This document shows positions 27,705 through 37,420 of a stretch of DNA of 64,000 nt, in pieces (the stretch's first letter is position 1; each line of letters opens with the position of its first letter). Source of the stretch: Streptomyces tendae. Lineage in GTDB: Bacteria > Actinomycetota > Actinomycetes > Streptomycetales > Streptomycetaceae. The notes beneath the pieces were generated by a model. It was not told the DNA's origin, made no database searches, and was given only the letters and a program-made list of their open reading frames with translations. The DNA is taken from contig NZ_BMUY01000001.1 of NCBI RefSeq assembly GCF_014650435.1, positions 434,001 through 498,000 on the forward strand, written 5' to 3'. A program made the position numbers and the translations under genes.

Positions 27705-28641
27705 GAAGCGCGCCCCACCCGGCCGGCAGCGGCAGGGTCGCCGGGTCGAGCGTGTACTCCTGGGTGCCGGCGCAGCCCAGGGCCCGTGCCGCCACGGCGC
27801 AGCCGAGCCGGGCCGCCCGGTCCAGGGGCAGATCGTGGGCGAGCCCCGCGAGGAACCCGGCCCGGAAGGCGTCGCCACCGCCCGTGGGGTCGACCACCTC
27901 GGCGACCGGCACGGCCGGGACGCTCAGCCGCGGCGTGCCGCGGCGGGCGATGCCGACGCCGTCCCCGCCCCGCGTCGTCACCCACACGCCGACCCGCTCC
28001 AGCACCTCGGCCTCGGTCCAGCCGGTGCGCTCCCGCAGCAGGGCAGCCTCGTAGGCGTTGGTGAACAGGAACCGGGCGCCCGTCACCAGCTCGCGGGTCT
28101 CGGCGCGGCCGAGCCGGGCCAGTTGCTGGGACGGGTCCGCCGCGAACGGGATGGACCCCGAGCGACAGGCCCGGGTGTGCCGCACCATCGCGGCCGGGGC
28201 GTCGGCGCCCACCAGTACCAGGTCGAACGGGCCGTGGCGGCGTGCGACCTCCGCGAGGTCGATCGCCTCCGCCTCCGCCATCGCACCGGCGTAGAAGGTG
28301 GCGATCTGGTTCTGGTCCAGGTCCGTGGTGCACACGAAACGGGCGGTGTGCCGGGTGGCGCTGATCACGACCGCGGACGTGTCCACGCCCACCGCCCGCA
28401 GCCGCCGCGCCGGGCCGTCGAAGTCCGCGCCGACCGCGCCGACCAGGAGCGCGCCGATGCCCAGCCGGCCGAGCCCGTAGGCGATGTTGGCCGCGACCCC
28501 GCCGTCGCGCACGGTCAGGTCGTCGACGAGGAAGGACAGCGCGACGGTGTCGAGCCGGTCGGCGACGAGTTGCTCGGTGAACCGGCCCGGGAAGGTCATG
28601 AGGTGGTCGGTGGCGATGGAGCCTGTGACGGCGATGCGCAT
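27658..28641 (-). CDS. adoK: Adenosine kinase (PfkB family)
   Basis: A 327-aa ribokinase-fold enzyme that phosphorylates adenosine to AMP. [54 protein letters not shown] and [12 protein letters not shown] closely match M. tuberculosis AdoK as I remember it ([21 protein letters not shown]). The PfkB catalytic loop [17 protein letters not shown] is intact, including the catalytic Asp. It lies 11 bases after the SAM synthetase gene and is surely co-transcribed. Together they suggest recycling of the adenosine released when S-adenosylhomocysteine is hydrolysed. Start ATG 28641; the 5 extra upstream codons of the frame lack support. Confidence 0.88.
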   Translation of the reverse strand: [327 protein letters not shown]

Positions 28642-28652
28642 GCCGGGGCCCC

Positions 28653-29846
28653 TCACAGTCCGGCGGCCGAGCGCAGGGCGTCCACCCGGTCCGTGCGTTC
28701 CCAGGTGAACTCGGGCAGCTCACGGCCGAAGTGGCCGTAGGCGGCGGTGCGCGCGTAGCGGGGCCGCAGCAGGTCCAGGTCCCGGACGAGGGCGGCGGGA
28801 CGCAGGTCGAAGACCTCCCGCACGGCCTGCTCGACCCGGGCGACCGGGACCGCGGCGGTGCCGAAGGTCTCCAGGAACAGGCCCACGGGGCGGGCCACCC
28901 CGATGGCGTAGGCGACCTGCGCCTCGCAGCGCCGGGCGAGCCCGGCCGCGACGACGTTCTTGGCGACCCAGCGCATCGCGTACGCGGCGGAGCGGTCCAC
29001 CTTGGAGGGGTCCTTGCCGGAGAAGGCCCCGCCGCCGTGCCGGGCCATGCCCCCGTAGGTGTCGATGATGATCTTGCGGCCGGTCAGCCCCGCGTCCCCC
29101 ATGGGCCCGCCGGTCTCGAACCGGCCGGTGGGGTTGACGAGCAGGCGGTAGTCGTCGGCGGCCAGGTCGAGCCCCGACTCGCGGGCGTCGGCCAGGACCT
29201 GGTCGACGACGTGCTTGCGGATGTCGGGCGTGAGCAGGCCGTCCACACTCACGCCGGGCGCGTGCTGGCCGGAGACCACCACGGTGTCCAGGCGTACGGC
29301 GCGGGCGCCGAGATACTCGACGGTGACCTGGGTTTTGCCGTCGGGGCGAAGGTAGGGCAGCGTGCCGTCGCGCCGCACCTCGGTGAGGCGTTCGGCGAGC
29401 CGGTGCGCCAACTGGATGGGCACCGGCATCAGTTGCGGCGTCTCGTCGGTCGCGTAGCCGAACATCAGGCCCTGGTCGCCCGCGCCCTGCCCGTCGAGGG
29501 GGTCGCCGTCCTTGCCCGAGGCGTCGACACCGAGGGCGATGTCCGGGGACTGGGAGCCGAGGGAGACGTTGACGCCGCAGGAGGCACCGTCGAAGCCCTT
29601 GGCCGACGAGTCGTACCCGATCTCCAGGATCTTCGCCCGGACGAGCGCCGGTATGTCGGCCCAGGCCGTGGTGGAGACCTCGCCCGCCACATGGACCTGA
29701 CCGGTCGTGATCAGCGTCTCCACCGCCACCCGGGCGGACGGGTCGTCGCGGAGCAGGGCGTCGAGGACCGTGTCACTGATCTGGTCGGCGATCTTGTCGG
29801 GGTGGCCCTCGGTGACGGATTCGGACGTGAACAGGCGGCTGGGCAT
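28653..29846 (-). CDS. metK: S-adenosylmethionine synthetase
   Basis: A 397-aa methionine adenosyltransferase (ATP + methionine to SAM). [40 protein letters not shown] and [19 protein letters not shown] are the three family signatures, and the length is normal. ATG 29846 has AGGA seven bases upstream. Streptomyces normally has a housekeeping metK elsewhere (SCO1476 in S. coelicolor, from memory), so this may be a second, cluster-linked copy serving the methyltransferase encoded 3.4 kb upstream in the same direction. That point needs the rest of the genome. The 155-bp gap before it holds tandem 19-bp repeats. Confidence 0.93.
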   Translation of the reverse strand: MPSRLFTSESVTEGHPDKIADQISDTVLDALLRDDPSARVAVETLITTGQVHVAGEVSTTAWADIPALVRAKILEIGYDSSAKGFDGASCGVNVSLGSQSPDIALGVDASGKDGDPLDGQGAGDQGLMFGYATDETPQLMPVPIQLAHRLAERLTEVRRDGTLPYLRPDGKTQVTVEYLGARAVRLDTVVVSGQHAPGVSVDGLLTPDIRKHVVDQVLADARESGLDLAADDYRLLVNPTGRFETGGPMGDAGLTGRKIIIDTYGGMARHGGGAFSGKDPSKVDRSAAYAMRWVAKNVVAAGLARRCEAQVAYAIGVARPVGLFLETFGTAAVPVARVEQAVREVFDLRPAALVRDLDLLRPRYARTAAYGHFGRELPEFTWERTDRVDALRSAAGL

Positions 29847-29893
29847 GACGGGTTCCTGTCTGTCGGGATCGGGAGGACGAGCAGGTCGGAGAC

Positions 29894-29980
29894 GGCGAGC
29901 ACGGCGGGCCGGACACGGCGAGCACGGTCGGACGCGGCGAGGACGGTCGGACGCGGCGAGCACGGTCGGACGCGGCGAGC
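29894..29980. repeat. Tandem 19-bp repeats upstream of metK
   Basis: The unit GGCGAGCACGGTCGGACGC begins at 29917, 29936 (one change), 29955 and, in part, 29974, with a 23-base variant at 29894. The array fills the space between the CPBP gene and metK. It has no spacers, so it is not a CRISPR array. It may hold repeated regulator sites or be a slippage product. Confidence 0.8.
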
Positions 29981-30001
29981 CGGAGCCCGCCGCCCGCGGT
30001 T

Positions 30002-30715
30002 TCACAGCCAGAGGTGCACGGCGCCGAGCAGCAGCAGGTTGCACACGCCCTGCGCCACCGCGCAGGCCACCGCCGAGCCGGTGACCGCGCGGCACACGCC
30101 CAGGGCGAGGCCCATGAGGAACACGGACGGGAGTACGCCGCAGATCACCTGGACGTTGAAGGGCCGCAGCCCGTAGTCGCCGAGGTGGACCAGGGCCCAC
30201 CCGGCGGCCGTGAGCACCACCGCGGCGCGGGTGCCCCAGGGCCGTTCCACCGACCGGAAGAGGACACCGCGGTAGCAGACCTCCTCCACGAGGGGCACCA
30301 GCACGCCCATGGCGAGGACCATGGCCACGACGTCCGCCCAGGGCGCGCCGGGCACCAGGCCCTCGAACAGCTTGGGCACCCACCGCGTCCAGTTGTCCTC
30401 GTCCGTGCCGAACGCGGCGCGGGTGGCGAGGAAGGTCTGGGCGTAGACCACGGCCACCACGGCGGTGCACCACAGAAGCGGCGCCCACCCGGTGAAGCCC
30501 CGTATCCCGGCGTCGGCCCACCGCGCGCGGGGCACGAGTCCCAGGGCGGCGGCGCTCAGGGCCACCGCCAGGACCATCACCGGCACGCTGAAGGCGCCGC
30601 CGATCCGCACCGCGGCGAGCAGCGCGAACAGGGCACCTGCCGAGGCCAGCGGGGCCGCGGCCACCCGCCCGCGCAGCCCCGGGCCCGGGCGGGCGGGCGC
30701 GGGCAGGCCGCTCAT
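30002..30715 (-). CDS. CPBP family intramembrane metalloprotease
   Basis: A 237-aa protein with about seven hydrophobic segments. The CPBP (Abi/Rce1-like) motifs are present: EEVCYR as the EExxxR glutamate motif (about 143-148), [12 protein letters not shown] with the metal histidine, and a late GVCNLLLLG in place of the usual Asn/His motif. Members cleave within membranes or act in bacteriocin self-immunity and protein maturation. The start ATG overlaps the MMPL stop (ATGA at 30712-30715), so it is made together with that exporter. Its substrate here is unknown. Confidence 0.85.
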   Translation of the reverse strand: MSGLPAPARPGPGLRGRVAAAPLASAGALFALLAAVRIGGAFSVPVMVLAVALSAAALGLVPRARWADAGIRGFTGWAPLLWCTAVVAVVYAQTFLATRAAFGTDEDNWTRWVPKLFEGLVPGAPWADVVAMVLAMGVLVPLVEEVCYRGVLFRSVERPWGTRAAVVLTAAGWALVHLGDYGLRPFNVQVICGVLPSVFLMGLALGVCRAVTGSAVACAVAQGVCNLLLLGAVHLWL

Positions 30716-33279
30716 CGCGCGTCCGCCTTACGGTGCCCCCGGCCCCGGCGCAGGCTGGGCAGCCACCAGTTGTACCGGCCGAGCAGCAGCAGCGTGGCCG
30801 GCACGAACAGCATCCGGATCACCGTCGCGTCGAGCAGGACGGCGAGCCCGAGGCCCGCGCCGTACTCCTGGAGCATCAGCGTGGACGACAAGGCCATCGT
30901 GCCGAGGCTGCCGGCCATGACCAGGCCCGCCGCGTTGATGACCCGGCCGGTGTCCACGACCGCGTTCACGGTGGCCTCCTCCTGGGAGGCGCCCGCCCGG
31001 GCGAGGTCACGGACCCGGGTGACCAGGAAGATCTCGTAGTCCATGCCCAGGCCCATCATCAGGACCGTGAGGAAGATCGGCAGGTCGTCGATGACCGCCT
31101 CGCCGCGCCAGTGGTGGAAGACCAGGACGGTGAGCCCGATCGCCCAGACGTTGCTCAGCATGATGGTGGCGATCAGCCGGACCGGGACGAACAGCGACCG
31201 CAGTGTGATCACGAGCATCACGAAGACACCGATGCTGACCAGCGCCACCATCTGCCAGAAACTGGACCGCAGCGCGGCCCCGTACTGGAGGTCCACCTCC
31301 GTGGCCCCGCCGACCACCAGCTCCCCGACGCCCGCGTCGGCCTCCCGGACCGTGCCGCGCAGCCGGTCCAGGGTGTCGGCCGCGGCGGCCGAGTAGGGGT
31401 CGTCGGCCAGCACCACGACGAACCGCAGGGTGCCGTCGGGGGCCACGTGGTCGGTGAGGAAGGCATGCCCGGAGGCGGCCTGTTCACCGGTCCAGGGCGT
31501 GCCGAAGGGCTGCGTCGCCGAGTCCACCGAGGCCACGCCGTCGGTGGCGGCGAGCCGCTCGGTGAACCGCGCGACCGCGGCCCGCCCCTCGTCGGTCAGC
31601 GCGCCGTCCCGCACGACGCCGGGCGCGGCGGGACCGAGCACCGTGGTGGGCAGCGCGGCGCTGTCGCCCCACTCGCCGGCCAGCGTCTCGAAGCCCTTGC
31701 GGGCATCGGTGACCGGGCTCAGCGCGACCGGGTCGGAGGTGGAGCGGTTGCCCGCCACCAGCAGCGCGAGCGGAGCCGTCACCACGAGGAACACGGCGAC
31801 GATCGCCACCTTCCGGCGGCGCGCGAAGTGCGCCGTGCGCAGCAGGTGGCGGCCCATCGCCCCCTCGTGCTCCAGATCGGTCAGCGCGCCGCGCCCCAGG
31901 GCGAAGAACCGGTCGCCGAGCAGCACCAGCAGACACGGGGTGAGGGTCAGCGCGGCGGCGAGCACGATGGGGATGCCGAGGAGCCCGCCGTAGCCCAGTG
32001 GCGGGATCCAGTCCACCGGGGACAGCAACGTCGCGCCGAACGCGAGGGCCACGGCGACCGCGGCCAGCAGCATGCTCTCGCCCGCGTGCACCGTGGCGTG
32101 CACGGCGGCCTCGCGCGGAGGACGCCCCGCGAGCCGCTCCTGCCGGTAGCGGGACGACAGCAGCATGCTGTAGTCGACGCCGGCGCCCAGCATCACGAAC
32201 TGCATGATGGTCACGGTGAACTGGGTGAGCGTCACCTGCTGACCCAGTCCGTACAGCGCGGCCTGACTGACGCTCATGGACAGACCCACGACCGCCAGCG
32301 TGAGGATCGCAGGCACCAGGGCCCGGAAGAAGACCAGCAGGATCACGAAGATGATGACGTACGCCACCGACTCCATGAGGGCGTTGTCCGCCTCGGCCTT
32401 GGCGTACGTGTCGTGGATGAGCGCCAGTTCCCCGGTCACGTGCACCGTGACGCCGTCGCGGCCGTCGGCCAGGTCGCGCACCGTCGTCCGCAGTCCCTCC
32501 ACGTCCGGGTCGCCGTGACCGTCGGCCGCGTAGGCGACCGACACCAGCGCCGTACCACCGTCCTCGGAGAGCAGCCGGGCCGCAGCGCCCCCGGGGACGT
32601 CCACGGGGAAGTCGCGCCAGTCGGTGGCGACGGTGAACTCGCCCGCCAGCCGTGTGAGTTCCTGGCGCGAAGCGGCCTCGACCGCCGTACGCGCGGTGGG
32701 TGCGAGGGCGGCCGGTACGCGCCCGGCGGCCACCTCGGCGTCCACGTAGGAGCGGCGCTCCGCGGCGGTGTCGCCCCGGTCGCGGGCCTGCTCCCGCACA
32801 CCGCCCAGCAGCGCGGCGGTCGCGTCCCGGTACAGGGTGAACGCCGAGACGGTGCTCCCGACCTCGCCGCTGCGCAGGGGCTCGGCCAGGCGGGCGTCCA
32901 GACCGGCCAGCAGTCCGCGCAGTGCGGGACCGTAGGCATCGGTGGCCTCGGCCACCACGGTGACCTCGCGCTCCGAACGCTGCGGGAAGGCCCGCTTGGT
33001 CAGTTCGTCGGCGCGGGCACTGGTGGTGCCGGGCACCACCTTGGAGGCGCCCTGGTCGGTGAGGACCGAGTGCAGCTGCCCCGCGACCGGTGTGCACAAT
33101 GCGATGAGGACGGCCCACACCGCGATCACCGTCTTCGGGCGCCGCGCGAGGCCCTCGGCGAGCCGGAACAGGGCGCGCTGCACCGGAGACCGCGCCGATT
33201 CCGGTCCGGTGGACGGGCCGGGCGGGGACGGCACGCGCACCGTGCCGGCCGCCCCCGTGGTGGTCGGAGTGTCCGTCAT
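30712..33279 (-). CDS. MMPL family RND transporter
   Basis: An 855-aa membrane protein with two repeated halves. Each half has one N-terminal helix, a large extracytoplasmic loop (about 70-250 and 520-650) and five clustered helices. [17 protein letters not shown] and [16 protein letters not shown] are the paired Asp-Tyr motifs that carry the proton relay in MMPL proteins. Family members in actinobacteria export lipids, glycolipids and some lipophilic metabolites. It sits between a methyltransferase (ATGA overlap at 33276) and a CPBP protease (ATGA overlap at 30712). The likely cargo is the lipid-like product of the alpha-oxoamine synthase; this is inferred. Confidence 0.9.
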   Translation of the reverse strand: MTDTPTTTGAAGTVRVPSPPGPSTGPESARSPVQRALFRLAEGLARRPKTVIAVWAVLIALCTPVAGQLHSVLTDQGASKVVPGTTSARADELTKRAFPQRSEREVTVVAEATDAYGPALRGLLAGLDARLAEPLRSGEVGSTVSAFTLYRDATAALLGGVREQARDRGDTAAERRSYVDAEVAAGRVPAALAPTARTAVEAASRQELTRLAGEFTVATDWRDFPVDVPGGAAARLLSEDGGTALVSVAYAADGHGDPDVEGLRTTVRDLADGRDGVTVHVTGELALIHDTYAKAEADNALMESVAYVIIFVILLVFFRALVPAILTLAVVGLSMSVSQAALYGLGQQVTLTQFTVTIMQFVMLGAGVDYSMLLSSRYRQERLAGRPPREAAVHATVHAGESMLLAAVAVALAFGATLLSPVDWIPPLGYGGLLGIPIVLAAALTLTPCLLVLLGDRFFALGRGALTDLEHEGAMGRHLLRTAHFARRRKVAIVAVFLVVTAPLALLVAGNRSTSDPVALSPVTDARKGFETLAGEWGDSAALPTTVLGPAAPGVVRDGALTDEGRAAVARFTERLAATDGVASVDSATQPFGTPWTGEQAASGHAFLTDHVAPDGTLRFVVVLADDPYSAAAADTLDRLRGTVREADAGVGELVVGGATEVDLQYGAALRSSFWQMVALVSIGVFVMLVITLRSLFVPVRLIATIMLSNVWAIGLTVLVFHHWRGEAVIDDLPIFLTVLMMGLGMDYEIFLVTRVRDLARAGASQEEATVNAVVDTGRVINAAGLVMAGSLGTMALSSTLMLQEYGAGLGLAVLLDATVIRMLFVPATLLLLGRYNWWLPSLRRGRGHRKADAR

Positions 33280-34205
33280 GCCGGCACGACCCCGTCCGGG
33301 CGGTCGGCGTGGCCGGTGCGGACGTCGGCGGGCTTGGCGCCGGTCACCACGACGAAGGTGTGCTCGATCTCCAGGGTGCCCTGCCGGTCCAGCAGTTCGG
33401 CCAGTCCGTTCTCGATACGGCTGAGCACGAGCTGTTCCCGGTCGCTGTCCACGGCGGTCTTGAAGCCGGCCGCGGCACCGGAACGCTGGACCCACTCCAT
33501 GACGGCGGCCGGGGTGTGCGCCGGGATCGTCTGGGCGCCCTCCCGCTGGGTGCGTACAGTCAGCCCGGCCTTGGCGAACCAGCGTGCCACCGTCGCCGCG
33601 TCCTTCGGCAGCGCGACCCTGATCAGACCGGTGAGCAGGGACGGATCGTCGGCGAAGACCCGCTCGAGGGCACCGGTGAGCGCCTGGTGCGCGTCGGCCC
33701 GGGTCTCGATGACGACGACGTGTCCGCCCGGCCGGAGGATCCGGTTGATCTCGGCGAGCAGGCGCGGCGGCTTCGTATAGCAGATCGCCCACCCCACCAC
33801 GACGACGTCGGCGCGGCCCGAGGGGATGTCCCGCACGAACCCGTCCATGTCCCCCTCGGAGAGTTCCACCCGCAGGTCGGGCGCGTCCTCGGCGAGCGGC
33901 AGCACCTTCCGCTTCGCGACGCCGAGCATGCCGGGTGACTTGTCGACGGCGAGCACGGTGCCGCGGCCGCGCAGCCGGCGCGTGATCTCGGCGGTCAGGT
34001 GTCCGGTTCCGCAGGCGAGTTCGACGACCGTGTCACCCGGGGAGATCGGTACGTCGTCGAGGGCGGCGACGGAGTGCCCGCCCATCACCGGGCTGAAGAA
34101 CGTGTCGTAGTCACCGCTGGCGGCGTCGTAGTCGGCCGTGGGATCGGCGTGCGCCTTGGTGGCGGCCAGGCGCAGTGCGCGGACGGCGAGGCCTATTCGT
34201 GACAT
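33276..34205 (-). CDS. Class I SAM-dependent methyltransferase
   Basis: A 309-aa protein with the Rossmann methyltransferase core. Motif I is VVELACGTGHLTAEI, motif II VLAVDKSPGMLGVAKRK, then ELSEGDMDGF, and motif III ILRPGGHVVVIETRA. YDAASGDYDTFFSPVMGG before motif I resembles UbiE and sterol-type enzymes. ATG 34205 has a strong AAGGAG upstream; the longer frame to 34904 runs through the repeat tract of the neighbouring gene and is not real. It is translationally coupled to the MMPL gene. It probably N-, O- or C-methylates the product of the cluster; the site is unknown. Confidence 0.88.
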   Translation of the reverse strand: MSRIGLAVRALRLAATKAHADPTADYDAASGDYDTFFSPVMGGHSVAALDDVPISPGDTVVELACGTGHLTAEITRRLRGRGTVLAVDKSPGMLGVAKRKVLPLAEDAPDLRVELSEGDMDGFVRDIPSGRADVVVVGWAICYTKPPRLLAEINRILRPGGHVVVIETRADAHQALTGALERVFADDPSLLTGLIRVALPKDAATVARWFAKAGLTVRTQREGAQTIPAHTPAAVMEWVQRSGAAAGFKTAVDSDREQLVLSRIENGLAELLDRQGTLEIEHTFVVVTGAKPADVRTGHADRPDGVVPA

Positions 34206-34341
34206 GCGGGCTCCTTCGGAGACAGGGCGTGGACAGCGGGGCGTGAGGGAGGCGGGGAGGTGGCGTGGGGAAGGGGACGAGGACGCAGGGACGGGAGGGA
34301 CGGGAGGGGCGAGAGGGGCGGGCGAGGACACGGGAACGGGG

Positions 34342-35193
34342 TCACCCGGACACGAGCGCGCGGGTGAGCTGGAGCAGCCCGCAGCAGCAGGCCACCGCAC
34401 TCGCGGCGGCGCGGGCCTCCGGCAGCCGGACGGCCGCGACCACCCAGCCGAGGACGACGGCCAGACCCAGCACCGACACCGCGACGCGCACCGACACCCC
34501 GGCCCCGGAGGCCGAACTCGAACCCGGCCCCGAACCGGAGGCCGAGCGCGATCCCGGCCCGCGATCCGAACCGGAGCCGAAGCCCGAGCCGGAGTCGGGA
34601 ACGAAGTCCGAGCCGGGACGGAAATCCGAGTCGGGAGCGAAGTCCGAGCCGGAGCCGAAACCGGGACCGGAGCCGGGACCGGAGCCGAAGCCCGAGCCGG
34701 AGTCGGGAGCGAAGTCCGAGCCGGGACGGAAATCCGAGTCGGGAGCGAAGTCCGAGCCGGAGCCGAAACCGGAGCCGGAGCCGAAGCCGGGACCGGAGCC
34801 GAAGCCCGAGCCGGGACGGAAGCCGGAGCCGCGGGCCGGGCCGGGGGCACCCCCGGCCGCCCGGGGTACCAGTACCGCGGCCACGACGCCCGCCGCCACC
34901 GCACAGCACGCCCCGCCCAGCAGGAGCCCCCACCGTCCCCCGGGACACGCGACCGCCAGGCCCAGGGTCAGCAGTGCGGCCGGCACTGCGGCCGGCAGCG
35001 ATCGGTGCGGCATGCCGCCCAGGGTGTGTGCCACGCCGACGGTGAGGAGGAAGACGAGCACGAGCACTGCCGACGTCACCGCACCGTCGTGCCGGACCAC
35101 CTGGGCCGCCGCACTGACCCCGAGCGCGAGCCCGGCCGCGGCCAGCGCCGACGTCGGCCCGGCGCGGACGGCGCCGGTGTGCACGCCGATCAC
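34342..35193 (-). CDS. Membrane protein with Gly/Ser-rich repeat insert
   Basis: A 283-aa protein of no recognised family. Hydrophobic segments lie at about 15-30, 40-55, 65-80, 85-110 and again at about 235-280. Between about 118 and 225 is a Gly/Ser/Asp/Phe-rich tract built from repeats such as [20 protein letters not shown]. The outline, a small polytopic protein with a long cytoplasmic or external loop, would fit an assembly or lipid-modification partner. GTG 35193 overlaps the alpha-oxoamine synthase stop (GTGA). The hydrophobic parts may belong to a UbiA- or DUF-type family, but I cannot tell. The repeats could vary between strains. Confidence 0.6.
   Translation of the reverse strand: MIGVHTGAVRAGPTSALAAAGLALGVSAAAQVVRHDGAVTSAVLVLVFLLTVGVAHTLGGMPHRSLPAAVPAALLTLGLAVACPGGRWGLLLGGACCAVAAGVVAAVLVPRAAGGAPGPARGSGFRPGSGFGSGPGFGSGSGFGSGSDFAPDSDFRPGSDFAPDSGSGFGSGPGSGPGFGSGSDFAPDSDFRPGSDFVPDSGSGFGSGSDRGPGSRSASGSGPGSSSASGAGVSVRVAVSVLGLAVVLGWVVAAVRLPEARAAASAVACCCGLLQLTRALVSG
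34560..34815. repeat. Tandem in-frame duplication in the membrane protein gene
   Basis: A block of about 115 bp containing GAGCCGGGACGGAAATCCGA occurs twice (around 34605-34640 and 34719-34755), flanked by many copies of the short word GAGCCGGAG or GAGCCGAAG. All changes keep the frame. The pattern suggests recent slippage or unequal crossing-over; short-read assembly errors are possible here. Confidence 0.75.
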
Positions 35194-36434
35194 GCCACGC
35201 TGGTCGACGCGGTCGGCCGCAGCGCCCGCTGGTGCGGTGCGACCTCGGTGGCGAAGGCGTCGACGACCCGGTCGAGCTGCGCGACGGTGTGGGCCGCGGT
35301 GTAACTGGTGCGCAGCCGAGACGATGCGGCGGGCGGCAGTACGGGATTGACGTACACACCACGCTGTACCAGGCGCTGCCAGATCCGCACGGTGTCGGTC
35401 GCGCCGGCGGTCGGTAAGGGGATGATCGGGGTGCTGCTCTCACCGGCCAGCACCCCGGCGCCGGTCAGGCCGCGCCGCACGTGGTCGGCGTTGGCGAGCG
35501 CGGCCGCCGGCAGGTCCGGTTCGGCACGCAGGATCCGCAGCGCGGCCAGCGCGGCCGCGGTGTTGGACGGGGTCATGGAGGCGCTGAACATCAGGCTGCG
35601 CGCGTTGTGCTTGAGGTAGTGGATGGCCTCGTGACTGCCGAGCACGGCGCCGCCCAGCGACGCGAGCGACTTGCTGAACGTCACGGTGATCAGGTCGACC
35701 CGGTCGGTCAGTCCGAAGTGCGCGGCGGTGCCCCGGCCGTCCGCCAGCACCCCGAGGCCGTGCGCGTCGTCCACGAGCAGACGCGCTCCGTACTCGGTGC
35801 AGACGCGGGTGACGGCGGGGAGGTCGCAGATGTCGCCCTCCATCGAGTAGACGCCGTCCACCACGACGAGACGCCCGGCGTCGTCGGGCAGGCGCTCCAG
35901 GACGCGGCGCAGCGCGGCGGCGTCGTTGTGCGGGAACTTGCGCATCCGGGCACCGCTCAGCCGGCAGCCGTCGACCAGGGAGGCGTGGGCGTCGTGGTCG
36001 ATGACCACGTAGTCGCGCGGGGCGAGCAGGGCGGCGAGGACGCCGAGGTTGGTCTGGTAGCCGGTCGACATGACCAGCGCCGCGGGCTTGCCGAGGAACG
36101 CGGCCAGCTCCGCCTCCAGCTCCTCGTGCAGCTCGGTGTTCCCGTTGAGGAACCGCGATCCGGTGCTGGAGCTGCCGTACCGCTCGGCGGCGGCGCGGGC
36201 GGCGGCCAGCACCCGGGGGTCGCCGGTCAGCCCCAGGTAGTTGTTGGAGCCGCACATGACCAGGTCACGGCTGCCCGCGCGTACCGTGCTGCCTTCGCCG
36301 CTTTCGAGAGCCTGGAAATAGGGGTAGAGCCCGGCCGCGATCAGGTCGTTGGCCGCTGTGAAAGCGGCGAACCTGGAGTATATGTCGGGAGGGGATTTCA
36401 CGGTTCCGGTTTTTGTGCCGAGTTCAGCTGTCAC
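35190..36434 (-). CDS. Serine palmitoyltransferase-like alpha-oxoamine synthase (PLP enzyme)
   Basis: A 414-aa fold-type I PLP enzyme that joins an amino acid to an acyl thioester with loss of CO2. [13 protein letters not shown] and [13 protein letters not shown] open the domain; [11 protein letters not shown] carries the stacking His150, [10 protein letters not shown] the PLP-binding Asp222 and His225, and [11 protein letters not shown] the Schiff-base Lys255. [15 protein letters not shown] and [11 protein letters not shown] match bacterial serine palmitoyltransferases more closely than AONS/KBL, as I recall them. GTG 36434 follows AAAGGGAA. It is the first gene of a minus-strand operon running to the SAM and adenosine genes. 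The expected product is a long-chain aminoketone; the amino acid and acyl chain are unknown. Confidence 0.88.
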   Translation of the reverse strand: MTAELGTKTGTVKSPPDIYSRFAAFTAANDLIAAGLYPYFQALESGEGSTVRAGSRDLVMCGSNNYLGLTGDPRVLAAARAAAERYGSSSTGSRFLNGNTELHEELEAELAAFLGKPAALVMSTGYQTNLGVLAALLAPRDYVVIDHDAHASLVDGCRLSGARMRKFPHNDAAALRRVLERLPDDAGRLVVVDGVYSMEGDICDLPAVTRVCTEYGARLLVDDAHGLGVLADGRGTAAHFGLTDRVDLITVTFSKSLASLGGAVLGSHEAIHYLKHNARSLMFSASMTPSNTAAALAALRILRAEPDLPAAALANADHVRRGLTGAGVLAGESSTPIIPLPTAGATDTVRIWQRLVQRGVYVNPVLPPAASSRLRTSYTAAHTVAQLDRVVDAFATEVAPHQRALRPTASTSVA

Positions 36435-36635
36435 GAACTTTCCCTTTGTTGAATTCAAGTCACTAAAGGGCGTGCAGGAATGCCGAAGGGCGCGTGTGAG
36501 CGCATGCGGCCAGGGCAGGATGCCGTCTCGCCCGGGAGCGGGTCACCGTTGACCGAGGGCGACAGAAGGTATGGCAGAGAAGGGCGGGCGGTGCCGTGGA
36601 CAACGGGGCCCGCAGGGTTCGCTAAGCGCTCGATT

Positions 36636-36661
36636 CGATCATGTAATCCCCCGAATGATCG
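36636..36661. promoter_or_regulatory. Inverted repeat in the divergent region
   Basis: CGATCAT (36636-36642) and ATGATCG (36655-36661) form a perfect 7-bp dyad with a 12-base spacer. It could be an operator for the synthase operon or a weak hairpin; there is no T-run after it. Confidence 0.45.
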
Positions 36662-36822
36662 TATGCGCCGGCCGGTCTGGGCAGGCGACGGCGAACATAA
36701 CCGGTCGCCGTCAAGCGTGTCAATGAAATCCTTTTTGGCTTGGAGGAGATTGCACGGAATTCACGCTTCCGACCTTCTCGACGCCGCAGGTCAGGGCTGG
36801 GTTGACTGTGGTACGGTTCATT

Positions 36823-36840
36823 CGACCGTCCAGACGGTCG
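36823..36840. promoter_or_regulatory. Probable TetR operator
   Basis: CGACCGTC-CA-GACGGTCG is a perfect 18-bp palindrome ending 37 bases before the tetR start, 15 bases after the -35-like TTGACT. Its position and shape fit autorepression by the TetR protein encoded next to it. Confidence 0.65.
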
Positions 36841-36877
36841 GGAATGCTGGTAAGCCCTTTCGGAAACGGATGAGTAC

Positions 36878-37420
36878 GTGCGCGACCGAATCCTTGACGC
36901 CGTGGAACGCCTGCTGGTCAGGGGCGGGGTGGACGCGGTCCGGCTGGACGCCGCGGCCGCGGAGGCCCGGGTCAGCAAGGGTGGCCTGCTCCACCACTTC
37001 CCCTCGAAACGCGCGCTCGTCGAGGGCGTGGTCACCCGGCTGGTCGACCGTTTCGAGGCCGTGCTCCCGGGTCCCGATGCGCCGCCCGGGGCCTTCGCGA
37101 AGGCATGGCTCGACGCCTCCATCCCACCGGAGGTCTCCGAGGACGGCGAACCGGCCGCCTCCGCCGTACCGGTGGCCCTGCTCGCCGCGGCGGGCGGACC
37201 CGAGGTCCTCGACATCCTCCGCGAGCGCTACGACGCCTGGCAGCGCCGGCTCGACGAGGACGGGCTGGCACCCGGCGTGGCGACGCTGGTCCGCATGGCC
37301 GTGGACGGCTGGTGGACCGCACGGCTGCTCGGCCTGGCACCGCCCCGCGGCGAACAGCACCGCCGGCTGCGGGCGCTGGTGGACGAACTGACGACACGAC
37401 AGGATCAGGGGGACGGTTGA
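36878..37420 (+). CDS. TetR family transcriptional regulator
   Basis: A 180-aa repressor. The N-terminal helix-turn-helix is RILDAVERLLVRGGVDAVRL followed by DAAAAEARVSKGGLLHHFPS (about 4-43). The helical ligand domain follows. It starts at GTG 36878 and its stop overlaps the SMR gene (TGATG), so it likely controls that exporter in response to a ligand. It is divergent from the alpha-oxoamine synthase operon and may also control it. The same trio (TetR, SMR, DUF5360) is known as yvaF-yvaE-yvaD in Bacillus subtilis. Confidence 0.88.
   Translation: MRDRILDAVERLLVRGGVDAVRLDAAAAEARVSKGGLLHHFPSKRALVEGVVTRLVDRFEAVLPGPDAPPGAFAKAWLDASIPPEVSEDGEPAASAVPVALLAAAGGPEVLDILRERYDAWQRRLDEDGLAPGVATLVRMAVDGWWTARLLGLAPPRGEQHRRLRALVDELTTRQDQGDG

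Larger units (their letters stand above)
36435..36877. promoter_or_regulatory. Divergent control region of the alpha-oxoamine synthase cluster
   Basis: A 443-bp gap between the divergent synthase and TetR genes, clearly AT-richer than its surroundings (for example GTCAATGAAATCCTTTTTGG near 36719). It holds two dyads, listed separately: one near the middle and one just before tetR. TTGACT at 36802-36807 is a good -35 candidate for tetR. No convincing small coding sequence was seen in it. Confidence 0.6.

Noticed and set aside
29710..29846. SAM riboswitch before metK
   Set aside because: The leader is a 19-bp repeat array without the helices or conserved core of any SAM riboswitch class.
29894..29980. 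Possible CRISPR array
   Set aside because: The 19-bp units are back to back with no spacers and no cas gene is present.
30733..33780. A 1015-codon plus-strand open frame opposite the MMPL gene
   Set aside because: Composition is His/Arg/Gly-rich and it mirrors the third codon position of the MMPL and methyltransferase genes, which have clear motifs.
34193..35443. Proline/arginine-rich proteins on the overlapping frames of the repeat tract
   Set aside because: The repeats keep all frames open; only the 34342-35193 frame has membrane segments and coupling to its neighbours.
36480..36877. Small coding sequence in the divergent region
   Set aside because: The frame through it is only the upstream extension of a shadow of tetR, with no ribosome site and no recognisable protein.
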